Shown: piece after piece, positions 25,112 through 37,500 of the stretch
Layout of the letters: each line of letters opens with the position of its first letter
Numbering within the stretch: position 1 is the stretch's first letter
Assembly: GCF_910592395.1 (NCBI RefSeq)
Contig: NC_088318.1
Location: forward strand, 2,788,001 to 2,852,000
DNA from: Lineus longissimus
Taxonomy: Eukaryota > Nemertea > Pilidiophora > Heteronemertea > Lineidae
DNA length: 64,000 bases
Reading direction: 5' to 3'
Position numbers and translations under genes: made by a program
The notes under the pieces: model-generated
Told to the model about the DNA's origin: nothing
Databases searched by the model: none
The model's input: the letters and a program-made list of their open reading frames with translations, nothing else

Positions 25112-25426
25112 AAAAAGGAAACAGAAATAGACATCACTGTCTTCTAGCTTGAAGCAAACACTGGTTAATTCATTGCAAGTTTTGTGACAATTCGTTGGTC
25201 TTTTTCTTCTTGCAGCTAAAGAGGATTTACGATACTGCTATCCAAATGTCTTCTGGCTTAAAGTAAGCCAAGCTCTGCCATGTCTTAGCATGCAATCTTT
25301 TTCTGCTTCCTGCTAAGGAGGAAACTTAAATGCCAAACATTGTTATCCATCTGCATTTAGGTTGAAAAAAGTCCTGGTCTATTTTTGGCAAATTTTATGA
25401 AAATCAGTGACGTTTTCTACTTGTAG
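25112..25426 (+). pseudogene. Tandem decayed copies of LRRCC1 exon 1 with its intron flank
   Basis: Three units of about 105 bp precede the real exon. Unit P0 (about 25112-25173) keeps gaaacagaaat, acatcactg and agcttgaagcaaac. P1 (25216-25262) starts ctaaagagga. P2 (about 25312-25380) has ctaaggaggaaact and aggttgaaaaaa. Each aligns with exon 1 from ctaaagaagagacg to aggttgaaacaagc. The intervening sequence is also repeated: gcaagttttgtgac before P1 corresponds to gcaaattttatgaa before the true exon. P2 has an in-frame stop and no AG acceptor; P0 is interrupted. P1 retains a good acceptor (tttttcttcttgcag), an open frame of 15 codons and a gtaagc donor in matching phases. Confidence 0.75.
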
Positions 25427-25545
25427 CTAAAGAAGAGACGGAAATGCAAGACATTGCTATTCAGGCATCTTCCAGGTTGAAACAAGCTTTGATGAAGAGT
25501 AAAGAGATGCAGGGGAGGTTAGAGGAAGAAAATGCAAGCCTCAAG
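25427..25545 (+). CDS. LRRCC1: LRRCC1 exon 1 of window
   Basis: The acceptor is ttttctacttgtag and the donor is gtcagt. The first two bases complete a codon begun upstream, then 39 codons start KEETEMQDIAIQASSRLKQ. This matches the vertebrate segment with NEKEDIHSLALLTTDRLKE. Coiled-coil heptads follow (QGRLEEENASLK). Its first 65 bases and its upstream intron flank resemble three decayed copies lying directly upstream (25112-25426). Confidence 0.9.
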
Positions 25546-28500
25546 GTCAGTCAGCCGGTAGTTTCTGGTGCTGCATATGTTGGACCAGATAAAAGAGACT
25601 TTGAATGTTTGACGTAATGTTTGTGTTAAGTGATGACAGCCAAACATCTATGGTTGAGAGAAATAATCTATAGCCTACTGCCTGAGAGTCACGTGCAAGC
25701 AGTCAGTCATCAGATAAATGACAGAGTAGTTCTTTTGTCTTACTTCTTGATTATTATCCGAATATGAGGAATTGAAGGGTTTCATCACAAAACGTGATAT
25801 ACCCATCCTTGTCATTTTGAGAAAGGATTTATTTGATAAAGAGATTTTTAATATCTGTTCACTGCTGGCCTGATTTCTTAAAATATTGAGTTGAGAGCAT
25901 ACTTTGTCAATTGTTTAGCTGTATAGACCATATTAAGGCTGGTTGTACTGTAGGAGGAAACTGGGCATCCCGGAAGAAACTTACACTGTCGAAGAGTCAC
26001 CCTCTCTCTCAAATGAGTCTACCAGAATCAACTGGATATCAAAGCAGGGACATCAGATGTGACAGGCGATGATGTTTCCATTGTGCCCATCCGATGGCCC
26101 AACTTTTTGATTCTCTTTCTTTTTGATTCCCTCTTCCAGGAGGATTTGTTAGATTACCAGCAGCGGTTGGAGAAGTCCAAGGAGCAGGAGGAAGACCAGA
26201 GGAGCACGTTGCGAACTTTAGAGGGAACGGCGGCCAAGCTCGAGACTGAGAAAATAAAGCAACATGCACATGAGGTAAAAGATTATTTGTCAGTTGTTCT
26301 GCATATTGATGAAATCAGGCCTTTGTATTCACTGTCAGGTCATTTGAGAACAGTGAAAGATACGTGGACTGTGGTCTTGCACCTGACTGGAACAAGAGTA
26401 AAAGGAATATACTGTTATGGGTGTCCGACATCGGTTCCTTGGCATTTGCGAACGCATTCTTGAGTAACGCCATGCGGTCTTGTAAAAAAGGATAACTACT
26501 AATTATAATAGCTTGCCTTATATTGGTATTTTTGATGAAGCTTATAATAAGTTCAGTGACCCCAAACAAAATCTTCACTTTCACTGCCATTCCCATTAGT
26601 TACCAGTTTTCATGCCGATCTACCCGCACTGTTCGTATATCCATCTGACAGGAGGAGACTTTAGGATTGACTTACACCGCCAATAAGTTGGCATGCGTAA
26701 CATTGGGTGCAATGATCTCTGCGTAGCCTGATCTTAAGAAAACTGCTGTTAATGCAAAGCTGTAAAAATGTCAGGTGCTGGTTAGACAGGTTAGAAAAAA
26801 ACGTATCCATCAGCTGAAGGTAACTTTGAAAATCTTCCTTCAATTTGGTATGAATGAATCTGCTGCTGTGTTCTAAAAGCAATTTTGGATACCGTCCAGT
26901 TTCTGATACCTTGCTTTTCTTGAAAACGACCCAGTGGTTAATTTCTTTAGATGGTTAGACAAAGAGATCCAGTTGTGGAATGTGATAGTTATCTTTCTGT
27001 ATTGGTTACAGTGAAGGAGAATTCCAACCGGGATCTTGGAAACTAGCGGGTGCCCATTAAAAGAACAGGCAGACTTCCCTAAATGTATAGGGCAAGTTTC
27101 AAAGAGTGAATTCTGTCTGAACCTTTTATGTTAAACTTCAGTAATCTATTCACTGAAGTCTTTGAATGTCATGTTACATGTACAGTTACATGTATCATAG
27201 TTCTCACAAAAGCGATATTTCACCAACCGCCTCAGATAATTGATTTCTGTTAAGACTACTTTTAAGTTTCTATTCATATTAAATATGATGCATTTAAAAG
27301 CTTCTGGTTGGTTTATAAATTGGTTATGACACTTTTGAAAAAGGCCCTTGAACTTTGTATAACAAACAACCTTTACGATATTGAGAGGAAAGAGCCCATA
27401 GTCACCTTGGCTTTCGCGGGAACGAACATGCAATGATTAAAGTTGATGAGACAAACTGAAACCTGACGTTGATTGAGGGTTGCCCTTATAACATTACAGA
27501 TAGTTATTGGATAATGGAACCCCTCTACTGTTGGTATGCCAATATCTGCCAAGCTTAAACCACTTTATTGAGGATGATGGGTTGATGGAGCGTGGGTTTT
27601 CATTTGAAAGTCTCAATTTGATGAGTGCTGGAATGAATAACTTATTATAGCTGCATAGCTGATGAGTTCATTCTTCTCAAAATGTCCAACCGAAAAAAGA
27701 AAAATACCATTCATCATTATCGTTATCATTACCGGTGCCGCAATTCTATTGGGTTTTTGCCGGAGATATGGAGGCCACTGTAGGCAACTGTCCACCTATG
27801 TGAGATCTTTTACTTGGCATAGACACTAAGGTTCATGGGACCATGGCATTTAGTCTGATCCAACAGACCCTTGAATGTCTATTTATTGTATGTGGTGTGA
27901 AGAGCAAGGAATTTAAGTCCCTTGAAAGCCGCACCAGTTCATCCAGACATACAGTCCTGGGTTCTCCCAAAGATCGAACGCGGGTCCAGCAGTGGTGTCC
28001 AGCAGTGTTAACCACTAGGCTATGAGGCTCCTCATTTTCCATTCTCCATCACTTTCATAAATGTTTTCAGTCCAAGTTGACCCAAGAGTCTCAGATGAGG
28101 TGTGCCGCCATCAGTCGAGAATTAGAACTTGTGAAGAATCAGCTGAAGACGACCAAGTCCCAGCTTCAACAACTACAGGAGCTGCTTGCCACACGGGAGC
28201 ACGAACACAGGTAAATGAAGAGAGAGTTGGGCCAAATCCAATTTGTTATTCCTGACAACATTTTTGGGCCAATGTAAAAATGTTCTGGTTTGCTGTGGTA
28301 AGTGCAACAATGAGTTTACCACTGGCTGCTGTAGTGCAGTCGGGCCTTGTTACTCCTTGAAGAATGATGCCTCAAATATCTAACTCGGGAGAATGAACCC
28401 GGCAGTCGACAACCTGATGTGTTCTGAGTTATTCAAAGAACAGTAATGCATTGGCTGTCACAAGCAGCTTATGAGCCATGCCATGGAATCATGCCATTAG

Positions 28501-31500
28501 CTTTTGGATGGTTACAACTAATAACAGTGTGGACATGCCAGTAACCTGGTAGAGATGGTGCTGGTTATGTGGACAATGACTGTCATTTCAAACAATCAGC
28601 TCTGAAAACATCACTAATCTTCTCCAATGGCAAATGAGGGAGAAAGAATAGGTTTCTTTCACACCAGGAACTCTTGCGTGAAGAGTTATCGCTGGCCATC
28701 GATTAGATGTGTGTCAGCGTGGATGGAGCTGGCGAATTGACATTGCAACGAAAAAAAGGCGCAGAGAAAATCTGACGGGAACATTGCGTTGATTATTGAC
28801 AGGTTTGTCTGTGGTGTAAACTGGTTCACGATAATGGATGTAAAGAAATCAAGCTGACTTTTCCCGCTTTGATGCTGGGTATAGCCAATGTACCTTAATG
28901 TGGTATTCTTGCAGCCGATTTGTTGTGACATTTGTCCTCATTGGACCAATCTTGGATGAATAGAAATAACATCGTGTAATGGATTGGTATTCTATTCATA
29001 TGATGGAGGTGGTATTGGTAGGAGCCTTGGTCATATTACTCGGCCATAGTTTGCTTTGGTGACTTGACAACGCAAGGCCCATGCAGACATCGCGCTGACA
29101 ACACTAGCTGCTGATAATGTAAATGACACTGTACAGTGTCACATGGTACCACTAACCAGCTAACAGAGCCAGCATGACAACAAAGCCCCGAGTGACTGCA
29201 CCCCCGGTTGATTCAATAACCAACTAACAGAGCCAGCATGACAACAAAGCCCCGAGTGACTGCACCCCCAGTTGATTCAATAACCAGCTAACAGAGCCAG
29301 CATGACAACAAAGCCCCGAGTGACTGCACCCCCAGTTGATTCAATAATCAGCTAACAGAGCCAGCATAACAACAAAGCCCCGAGTGACTGCACCCCCAGT
29401 TGATTCAATAACCAGCTAACAGAGCCAGCATGACAACAAAGCCCCGAGTGACTGCACCCCCCAGTTGATTCAATAACCAGCTAACAGAGCCAGCATGACA
29501 ACAAAGCCCCGAGTGACTGCACCCCCAGTTGATTCAATAACCAGCTAACAGAGCCAGCATGACAACAAAGCCCTAAGTGACTGCACCCCCAGTTGATTCG
29601 ATAAGCCACAAGCTCACTCTCAAGTTGTGCATTTGATGTTACCTTTTTTTCGTTCCAGGAAAGAGTTGTCGAGTCGTTATACCTTAGAGAGTAATGAGCT
29701 TCAAGAGCTTCTCAGGAAAGAATCTGCCAGGATCGAGGAAAGGTTCCAATGCGAGATCCGGGCAAAAGATGAAAGGTGAAGTTGATGTTTCCATGTGAGA
29801 ATGCACTGTACTGTCTTTCCTCATTTCCTCATCAAACATTTTAATGATCAAAAATAGTTCAAACTCCATCGTGTCAAATTATAAGTCTGATCAAACTGAT
29901 GCCAAACCGGGAATATTTCATGTAAAACCCAGCTCCATTTGATTAGCTGTGGTCGATTCCCTGCTGCACGTATAATGTCAGAAAAATCGCACAAACCACT
30001 GATAAAAGTCATTGATTTCATGCACCTGATGCCAATGTTGGTTCATCAGACAATCCGATGCAACACACACGTGCCAGTTTTGCATCTTTCACGTAAATTA
30101 TTCACTTCCTTATTCGCTTCGTCAGTTTAAATCATATCACGATACCCCATTTTTGTCAAATGACTATAAGATTTATAAAAAAAATTCAATCACTTTCTGC
30201 CGAGTATCACAGAGTGCTTACACAAGCGTACGTTCTATCAGATAGCGGTAAATTTTTCGACCATTTTATTGAGAAGATGGATAAAAGTTGTGTGTTTTTT
30301 CTCGAAATGTCAATAATGATAGACATCAAGAGAAGGTGGAGTTTGTTTTAGGTTTCATTCAAAAAAACAGATTAAGCATTGAATTTTGAAATTCAAGTGT
30401 TTGCTGACTAGATTTGAAGAAAATTCGATTGAATTTATTGTTATATGAGGATTATACTTCCTCCTTGACTGCCCGATTTTCCAAAGGAATATTTGGTGTA
30501 ATCTGTTCAGATTTTGTCCCTTGCTGGCTCCTGTGACGGAGCTTGACATAAAGTTTTAAAAATATATTCATAAGATAGATTTCTATCATTAAAACCAGGT
30601 AAAATTGATCAAGGGTTAAGAGTCATTCTACATTATCATTTGAATGGTTTCTTGTGTGTGGGTTGAATCCAGTATCAAAATTGATGTAATCAGTTTGGAA
30701 TTTGTCCCTTGTTGGCTTCTGTGGTCGAGCCATGAAAACATGACAAGCGATTTTTTTAGTCACTTTCTAACCACAAGCGTAATGATGTCATTTCTCTGTC
30801 TTAGATTGCAGTGACTGAAATTGCTTGTTTGTGCAGCACTTAAGAGCTCAAAAAGTTTCAAAACTTGCCATCTATAAAGGCTTCATTTGTTTCCTTAGTT
30901 TAACCATTGGTTGCGTTGTGTGAGATAACTTTCAGATTAATGCTGGATAGTGGTTCCGCGGCATATAAGTCACTCTCTGTCAGCAGTGGATTCAGTTTAA
31001 TGAAGCTCACTAACGGGAGATGCGATCATTAATAAGTTGAAGTCACCCAATTTCAACTCTCCTTAATGGTTGATTTGGCAAGCATGATGAGAATGAATAT
31101 CTTACTTATGTTGATGAACTTGAGAAGCGGGTGACGTAGTGGTTGGAGTGACTAACTTCTGAGAGGTAGTTGGTGTGAATCCAAGCCACTTTGTCCTCTC
31201 CATGTTAGGGTCTGAGGGTTAAGTAATACGCATGCTTCAAAGCACTTTGGTAGATTTGTAAAAGCATGAACAGATTTGTCTGTCCTGCTGGTGTCCTTGA
31301 TAGTGAGTGTCTACTGTGGACAATTCTACCTGCAATAGCTGGTAGTTTATCATAGTAAAAAACGATATTCTCGATATTTCTTGGTGTAAAATTAGCGCAA
31401 TTACTATCAACTATTTTAAGATGTTTGGTGTGGTTGTTAGATTTTTACTTGGCTTTGATGTTGAAAAGTTTACTAAGGTTCTCAGTAGGGTGCCATGATA

Positions 31501-34500
31501 TAATTGATGTTTTGTTGAAGCAACAAATCTATATTTGTCGCTTTAAAGATCGAGTTGATTTTAATAGATATAAGGTTTGGGATCATTATTTTTATGGAAA
31601 CGTTTAAAGCAAGACTTTGCGGAAAGAGCAATTGTCAGGAATTCTCTGAAAGGCATTTTAAGAAAGGCCTTATGACGGTTGTTCACTCCACATTATCATC
31701 AATTAGTTTCGGCGCTTTTAGGCCTGTCTGAAACATCCATTAGTTTTCTCCTTGCAGATTAATAAATGGTAATAAAACAAATCCTGCTTTCATCACCCTG
31801 ATCCTCAACACGAATTCCAACTATAAAGTGCTCCTCAACATTTGTTAATGATGAAGTTTGAGAAAAAAGTTGTCCCTCAATGCGAAACCAAACATTTGTA
31901 AGATGTATTTTTTGGTAATAGAAAGATATAATCTTCCAGAAGTAAATGCTAGTCATTGAGCACTCAGTATAATGTCTAAGATCAGTGATTTTCTTGATTC
32001 TGAAGTTTTAACCAATTTAGTCTATGCACTATAGCTCATCCATTACTAACCTCTGATTTCTATCAATGAGATATAAAAGAAGAATAAGCTGATTCCAGTG
32101 ATATAGCTTCTCTCTTCGCTAATGAAAACAAAGAAATGGTATTGAGTTTAAGAAACTTATACAGAGCTTGAGGTTCTTGGTTGTCTGAGACCGCTTTGGT
32201 TAAACGAAAATGTTGATCTAAATCCAAGGCAGCAGATTGGATGTAGTTTGAGGTCTACTTGAGTGGTCTCAATCAGACATGTCAGACAGCCTAGGACATA
32301 CAGCGTGCTATCAATTTCTATTCTAAGAGGGCTCAAAATGAACACATGCTATCGAATTAAAACCTAGAGGTCCTTGGTTACGATACCAAGGACCACTCTT
32401 ATCAAGACGAGGCTTAACTCGTTTCTGTTACAGTCATTGATATCCTGTGAGCAAGGCTGCTCCTCTCGTCCCTCAGGTGCGCTAAAACCAGTTTCAGCCT
32501 CTGCTTTGTTCCTGCCTTCAGTTTCCCTGCAAGTGCACCAGCTTAAGCCACTGCTCAGTTCCTGCCTTCAGTTGCCCTGCAAGTGTACCAGCTTAAGCCA
32601 CTGCACAGTTCCTGCCTTCTGTTTCCCTGCAAGTGTACAAGCTTAAGCCACTGCTCAGTTCCTGCCTTCAGTTGCCCTGCAAGTGTACCAGCTTAAGCCA
32701 CTGCACAGTTCCTGCCTTCTGTTTCCCTGCAAGTGTACCAGCTTAAGCCACTGCTCAGTTCCTGCCTTCAGTTGCCCTGCAAGTGTACCAGCTTAAGCCA
32801 CTGCACAGTTCCTGCCTTCTGTTTCCCTGCAAGTGTACAAGCTTAAGCCACTGCTCAGTTCCTGCCTTCAGTTGCCCTGCAAGTGTACCAGCTTAAGCCA
32901 CTGCACAGTTCCTGCCTTCTGTTTCCCTGCAAGTGTACCAGCTTAAGCCACTGCTCAGTTCCTGCCTTCAGTTTCCCTGCAAGTGTACCAGCTTAAGCCA
33001 CTGCTCAGTTCCTGCCTTCTGTTTCCCTGCAAGTGTACCAGCTTAGGCCACTGCATAGTTCCTGCCTTCAGTTTCCCTGCAAGTGTACCAGCTTAAGCCA
33101 CTGCTCAGTTCTTGCCTTCAGTTTCCCTGCAAGTGCACCAGCTTAAGCCACTACTCAGTTCCTGCCTTCAGTCTCCCTGCAAGTGCACCAGCTTAAGCCA
33201 CTGCTCAGTTCCTGCCTTCAGTTTCCCTGAAAGTGCGTGAAAATAGAATGGGCCACTACCTATTCCTTGACCATTGGATGACTACAGTAAACTGACATCA
33301 TACTCTGTTTTTTCTATAATCTTGTATTGGTATGGTTATACCTATCTTTTACTTCAGATACAACACTTTATTGAGCCAGTACAATGCTTTGGAAGATGAA
33401 TTTAAGATGGCGCTCCACATCGAAGCTGACAGGTTTAACCAGGTAAGCAAATATTGTGCTGTCATTGCAGTCCTTACTCCTGAAATTCTCTGAAAGAATA
33501 CATTTATGAAAAGCTATGTACAGTGATGGTATATAAAATGTACAGCAGATTTAATCATAAACAGAACCCTTGAGGCATGGTCCCAAGAACCTACCTGCCA
33601 CCTAATCTCAGAATCATCGGAACATAATCCGCAAGTAACATTCTCGTAATCCATTATGCGACTTGATCATGATGCTATTTTTTAGCCATTTCCTTTCAAA
33701 GTAAAGTGGAAAACAGATATCTGATGTTTGCCTGAGGCATTGAGCCGATTGTTACATACATCAGTGTTCTGGGCCATTTCAAAATCACCTCGAGAGATGA
33801 AACTGTCTCATCTCTCTCAAAATCAGAGAAAAATAGAAAAACTATCACTTTGGGCCTAAAAAAGAAGTACCGGTATGAAAAGTGAAAGTGCAGTCTCAAA
33901 CGTTTTTGATATGCATTCGAAAAGACACCAGGCTTAGTATGGTTAGCCTGACATTCACTCCTTGTCTACCATAGGTTGAGGTTCTTGTAGTGCATCATGC
34001 ATTATGGTATAAGTAGAACATGTTGAAACCAAAAGGTGGATTTCCGCCCCCGCCTCCAGGTGAAACAGTCATCTCGTGCCCTAAACATATTTTGATATGG
34101 TCCCTGAAAAAGCTGCATCACCAGCTGTATCTCCTCATTCCTGGCAAGATGTTTTCTCCTATTGATGAAAAAATACTTGAGTGGTTTTGCTTTTCTCGTA
34201 TATTATTTTTGCTTTGTTTGATTATTAATAGCCCTGCAGATACGTCACCTTACCATTATCTTCCATTTTCTTCTCGTTAAAACTTTGTCTTTGATGAATA
34301 AAGTGAATCCCTGGGGTTGCTCTCTGCCAAAGATGGAAGGAAACACGGCAATATTTAATGAAATATTCACCCTCATGCCTCATTAATCCCGTATTGCACA
34401 CAATATTATTGTGCTGTACGTTTTTACATTTCATGTCGCAAACTTCCATCTGGTACTGTTCCAGACTTAGTTGAAAAATTTTCATTTTGGTGAAACTTTC

Positions 34501-37500
34501 ACATTTGGATGAAAATTGACCCTTTGTTGAAAAATGTCACATTTGGATGAAAATTCCCATTTGGGTGAAACTTTCAAATTTGGATGAAAATTCACCCTTT
34601 GTTGAAAATGTCCCATTTGGATGCAAATTTCACATTTTTGATGAAAATTTCACATTTTGATGGAACTTTCACATTTGGGTGAAACTTTCTCATTTGGATG
34701 AAACTTTCACATATGAAACTTCTATAACATGCAGTTTTCCGTGGTTGAAAGCAATATATTACTGGTACTGATGTTTTCATTGTGGAGTTCTTTGAAATGT
34801 CACCATTTTGTTTGGAGAATGCATTGAAAACAAAAAGAAAGCCTTTCATGTGTTGTGCCCATTGTAGGATCATGTTTGGCGATGTTCTGTCGGAAGTGCC
34901 GAAAACACACTGGTATTAAAAACTGGTCTGAGCAAGCATTAATTTTAAACTGTGTTATCTTAATAACTAGTCGATTCATCATTTTCGGTAATTCCAAACT
35001 GTGTTATCTAAATAACTAACGACAAATTGATACATGGTTTCGACAAATCTGCTTTGACGTCTTAAAACTTGCTGGAAACATGAGTTTACTTTAAACATCA
35101 AAAGCTATTCCATCTCAAGGCAATTTTTCATTTTCTATTCTTTCATTGCTCTTGGCCATTTCAGATGTGTACATTTCCAGCAAGATTTCTGTTGATCTTA
35201 TTTTCTTATTGACTTGCCATCATAAACACACAGTTACCTCTCCTATTTGCTGAAGCAGTGAAACATGTGAACCGCTCTACCAAAACTAGGCGCTTGTCGC
35301 ATCTGAACTTGACAGGTTGATACGGACTTGTTGTTCATTTCCCTATTGTAGACCTTTTGTGGAATGTGACCAAATCAGTTTGTAATAGATTTCACAAAAG
35401 GTCTACAATAGAGAAATGATCAACAAGTCCGTATCAACCTGTCAAGTTCAGATGCGACAAGCGCCTAGTTTTGGTAGAGCGGGTCACACATTGGTGCTTC
35501 AAGCTAGCTGCTAGTTCAAAACTTTCATTCTTTCCTATTGTTATAGTTGTTCTTTTAACATGTTTGGTCATTTGAAATTTGTACATCAGATGCCATATCC
35601 AGCTATTTTTGTTTTTTGCTATCAGAACACAATACCTTGGTCACCATCTATCTTGCCCCTCAAATTTACCAAGAAGTTTTATTATTTGTCTTCGATTGTC
35701 TACCTAGTTTCTCATAACACGCCAATATTTCGTCCACGGCAGCGCCCATGGTCAAGATGATTGTCCATATGTTGTCAATACTATTCGACACTTCAAGAGA
35801 ACATCACGAATTTACACAACTTCAACTGGTATTTGTAAAGCCCCAAACTACCGGGTGGAACAGTTTGGTTTGTTCATCAACCTTGGAAGATGTTTGCAAT
35901 CTGTTGGTTCCGGCAAACATCCCAGTAATATTTGTTATGCAGTTGTTGTCAACATTTTCGTGGCTTTCTTTTGTTTTGGTGTCTATTTCAAGAAATATCA
36001 AGGTATAAAAGACTGTAAAAAAGATGTTATATTCTTTCCCCGCAAGACTTACGTTTCCATAACTTACTTTGTCATACTTTTATGTACTAAAGTGAAGCAA
36101 AGTAATGACTTTTCAATGATATCTGTTTAATTTGAAGTCACTTTCATCTTCCACTTCAATATATGTGCCCGTTTCTTTGAGTAATAGCATCAACAGTAAA
36201 GTGGTTGAAATGCAATTTGTCTCGTGGTAAAAATGTCATGGTTTTGAACGATGCTCGAATCTGTTCGCTAATTTCTATAACTTGAACTGATTTTTAGATA
36301 TCTTAAGCTTTGAGTTTTATGTGTTTTGGCTATGATTGAAGAGTCTCCCAATCAAATTGATCTGTTCGTGACTATCTATCGCATGCCAGCTTTGATTTAT
36401 CATAATAAAAACATCGTGTAGCACACCAGAAGATCTTCTCACTATCTTGAGACAAATTTAATCATGATCATATGGCGACACAGGGCTTTTTATCTTTTTC
36501 TCGTTTTCTTCCATTTTTGAAGATGTCTTTAAAGAGGGCATTTCGCTGTTTTTGACACTCTGAGAGGAACATGGTGATATATGCAGGCGATTTATTACTT
36601 TTTGAGATTTTTTTGACTCGCTTATTAACAAGACGGATTGTGTTTTCCCACACATAAATATCAAACTTTATCGGTCAGTTCTTATTTACAACATTCTCCT
36701 TCCAGAACATCTGCTTTTTACAGCCAATAAAAACCCTTATCTTTTCAACTTTAAGATGAAATAGGAAGCTGCGAAACACGCCGCAAGTTATTTTTGCTCC
36801 TTAGAACTTCTGGTTGGTTTGGTGTTTTTAATGTGCTTAGAAAGCAGAAGCCTTACTTGTAAATGTTATAGCAATACTGACAGATGTTGTCCTCTCAGAA
36901 AAGATGTTGTCCTCTTCGAAAAAAACACTTTCTACTGTTAACCACAAACATTTTCGTGCTTACTTATTACTGCAATTCATCAACATTTTGGAAAAAATGA
37001 AAATTTTCACGTTTTGTATTTCACCTTATTACGAAATATCTTAATTTTTTTCCGCAAAAAATATTTTTTTGCAATTTTTATTTTTCGCAAGTCTAGGTCA
37101 TTTGCAAAGTCTGTAAAAATAAAATGACCGCAAAAAATTAGCGGTTTATAAAAATCAGCGCATTATATTAGCCATGTTGTTCTGGTTCATACGTGTAGCA
37201 TAGCTTTTCGCTAACATGTGCACCTTTCTTATCTTTCTTAGCAATGTTTTTCAATACCTATTTCTGTGTTCTTCTTTAAGTGATTCATCATAACTACAGA
37301 CCGCAGATAGAAGCCTTATAATCGTCTGGTCATCTCCCAAGTACCAATAACAGGTTTCATCCATAAAAAACTGGATGCGCATGTTTTTCTTAGAAGCGAT
37401 TTCCCATCATTTACTGTGACATAAATGAATACTTAGTAGTTAGTCTAACTCTAAAGTTAGGGCTCAGTACTTGTGATAAAACATACAAATGAAATAACAT

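Noticed and set aside
1-25426. LRR-domain exons of LRRCC1
   Set aside because: I looked for the exon preceding exon 1 (expected Arg/Trp/Glu-rich coiled coil) and for LRR motifs on the plus strand and found none; they are probably upstream of the window.
26059-26463. 134-codon plus-strand ORF as a complete gene
   Set aside because: Contains LRRCC1 exon 2 with readthrough into both introns.
29151-29604. CRISPR-like array
   Set aside because: Units are contiguous 64-bp tandem repeats without unique spacers, in a eukaryotic intron.
32374-32646. 90-codon ORF with cysteine/serine-rich repeats
   Set aside because: Reading of the 50-bp minisatellite in LRRCC1 intron 4.
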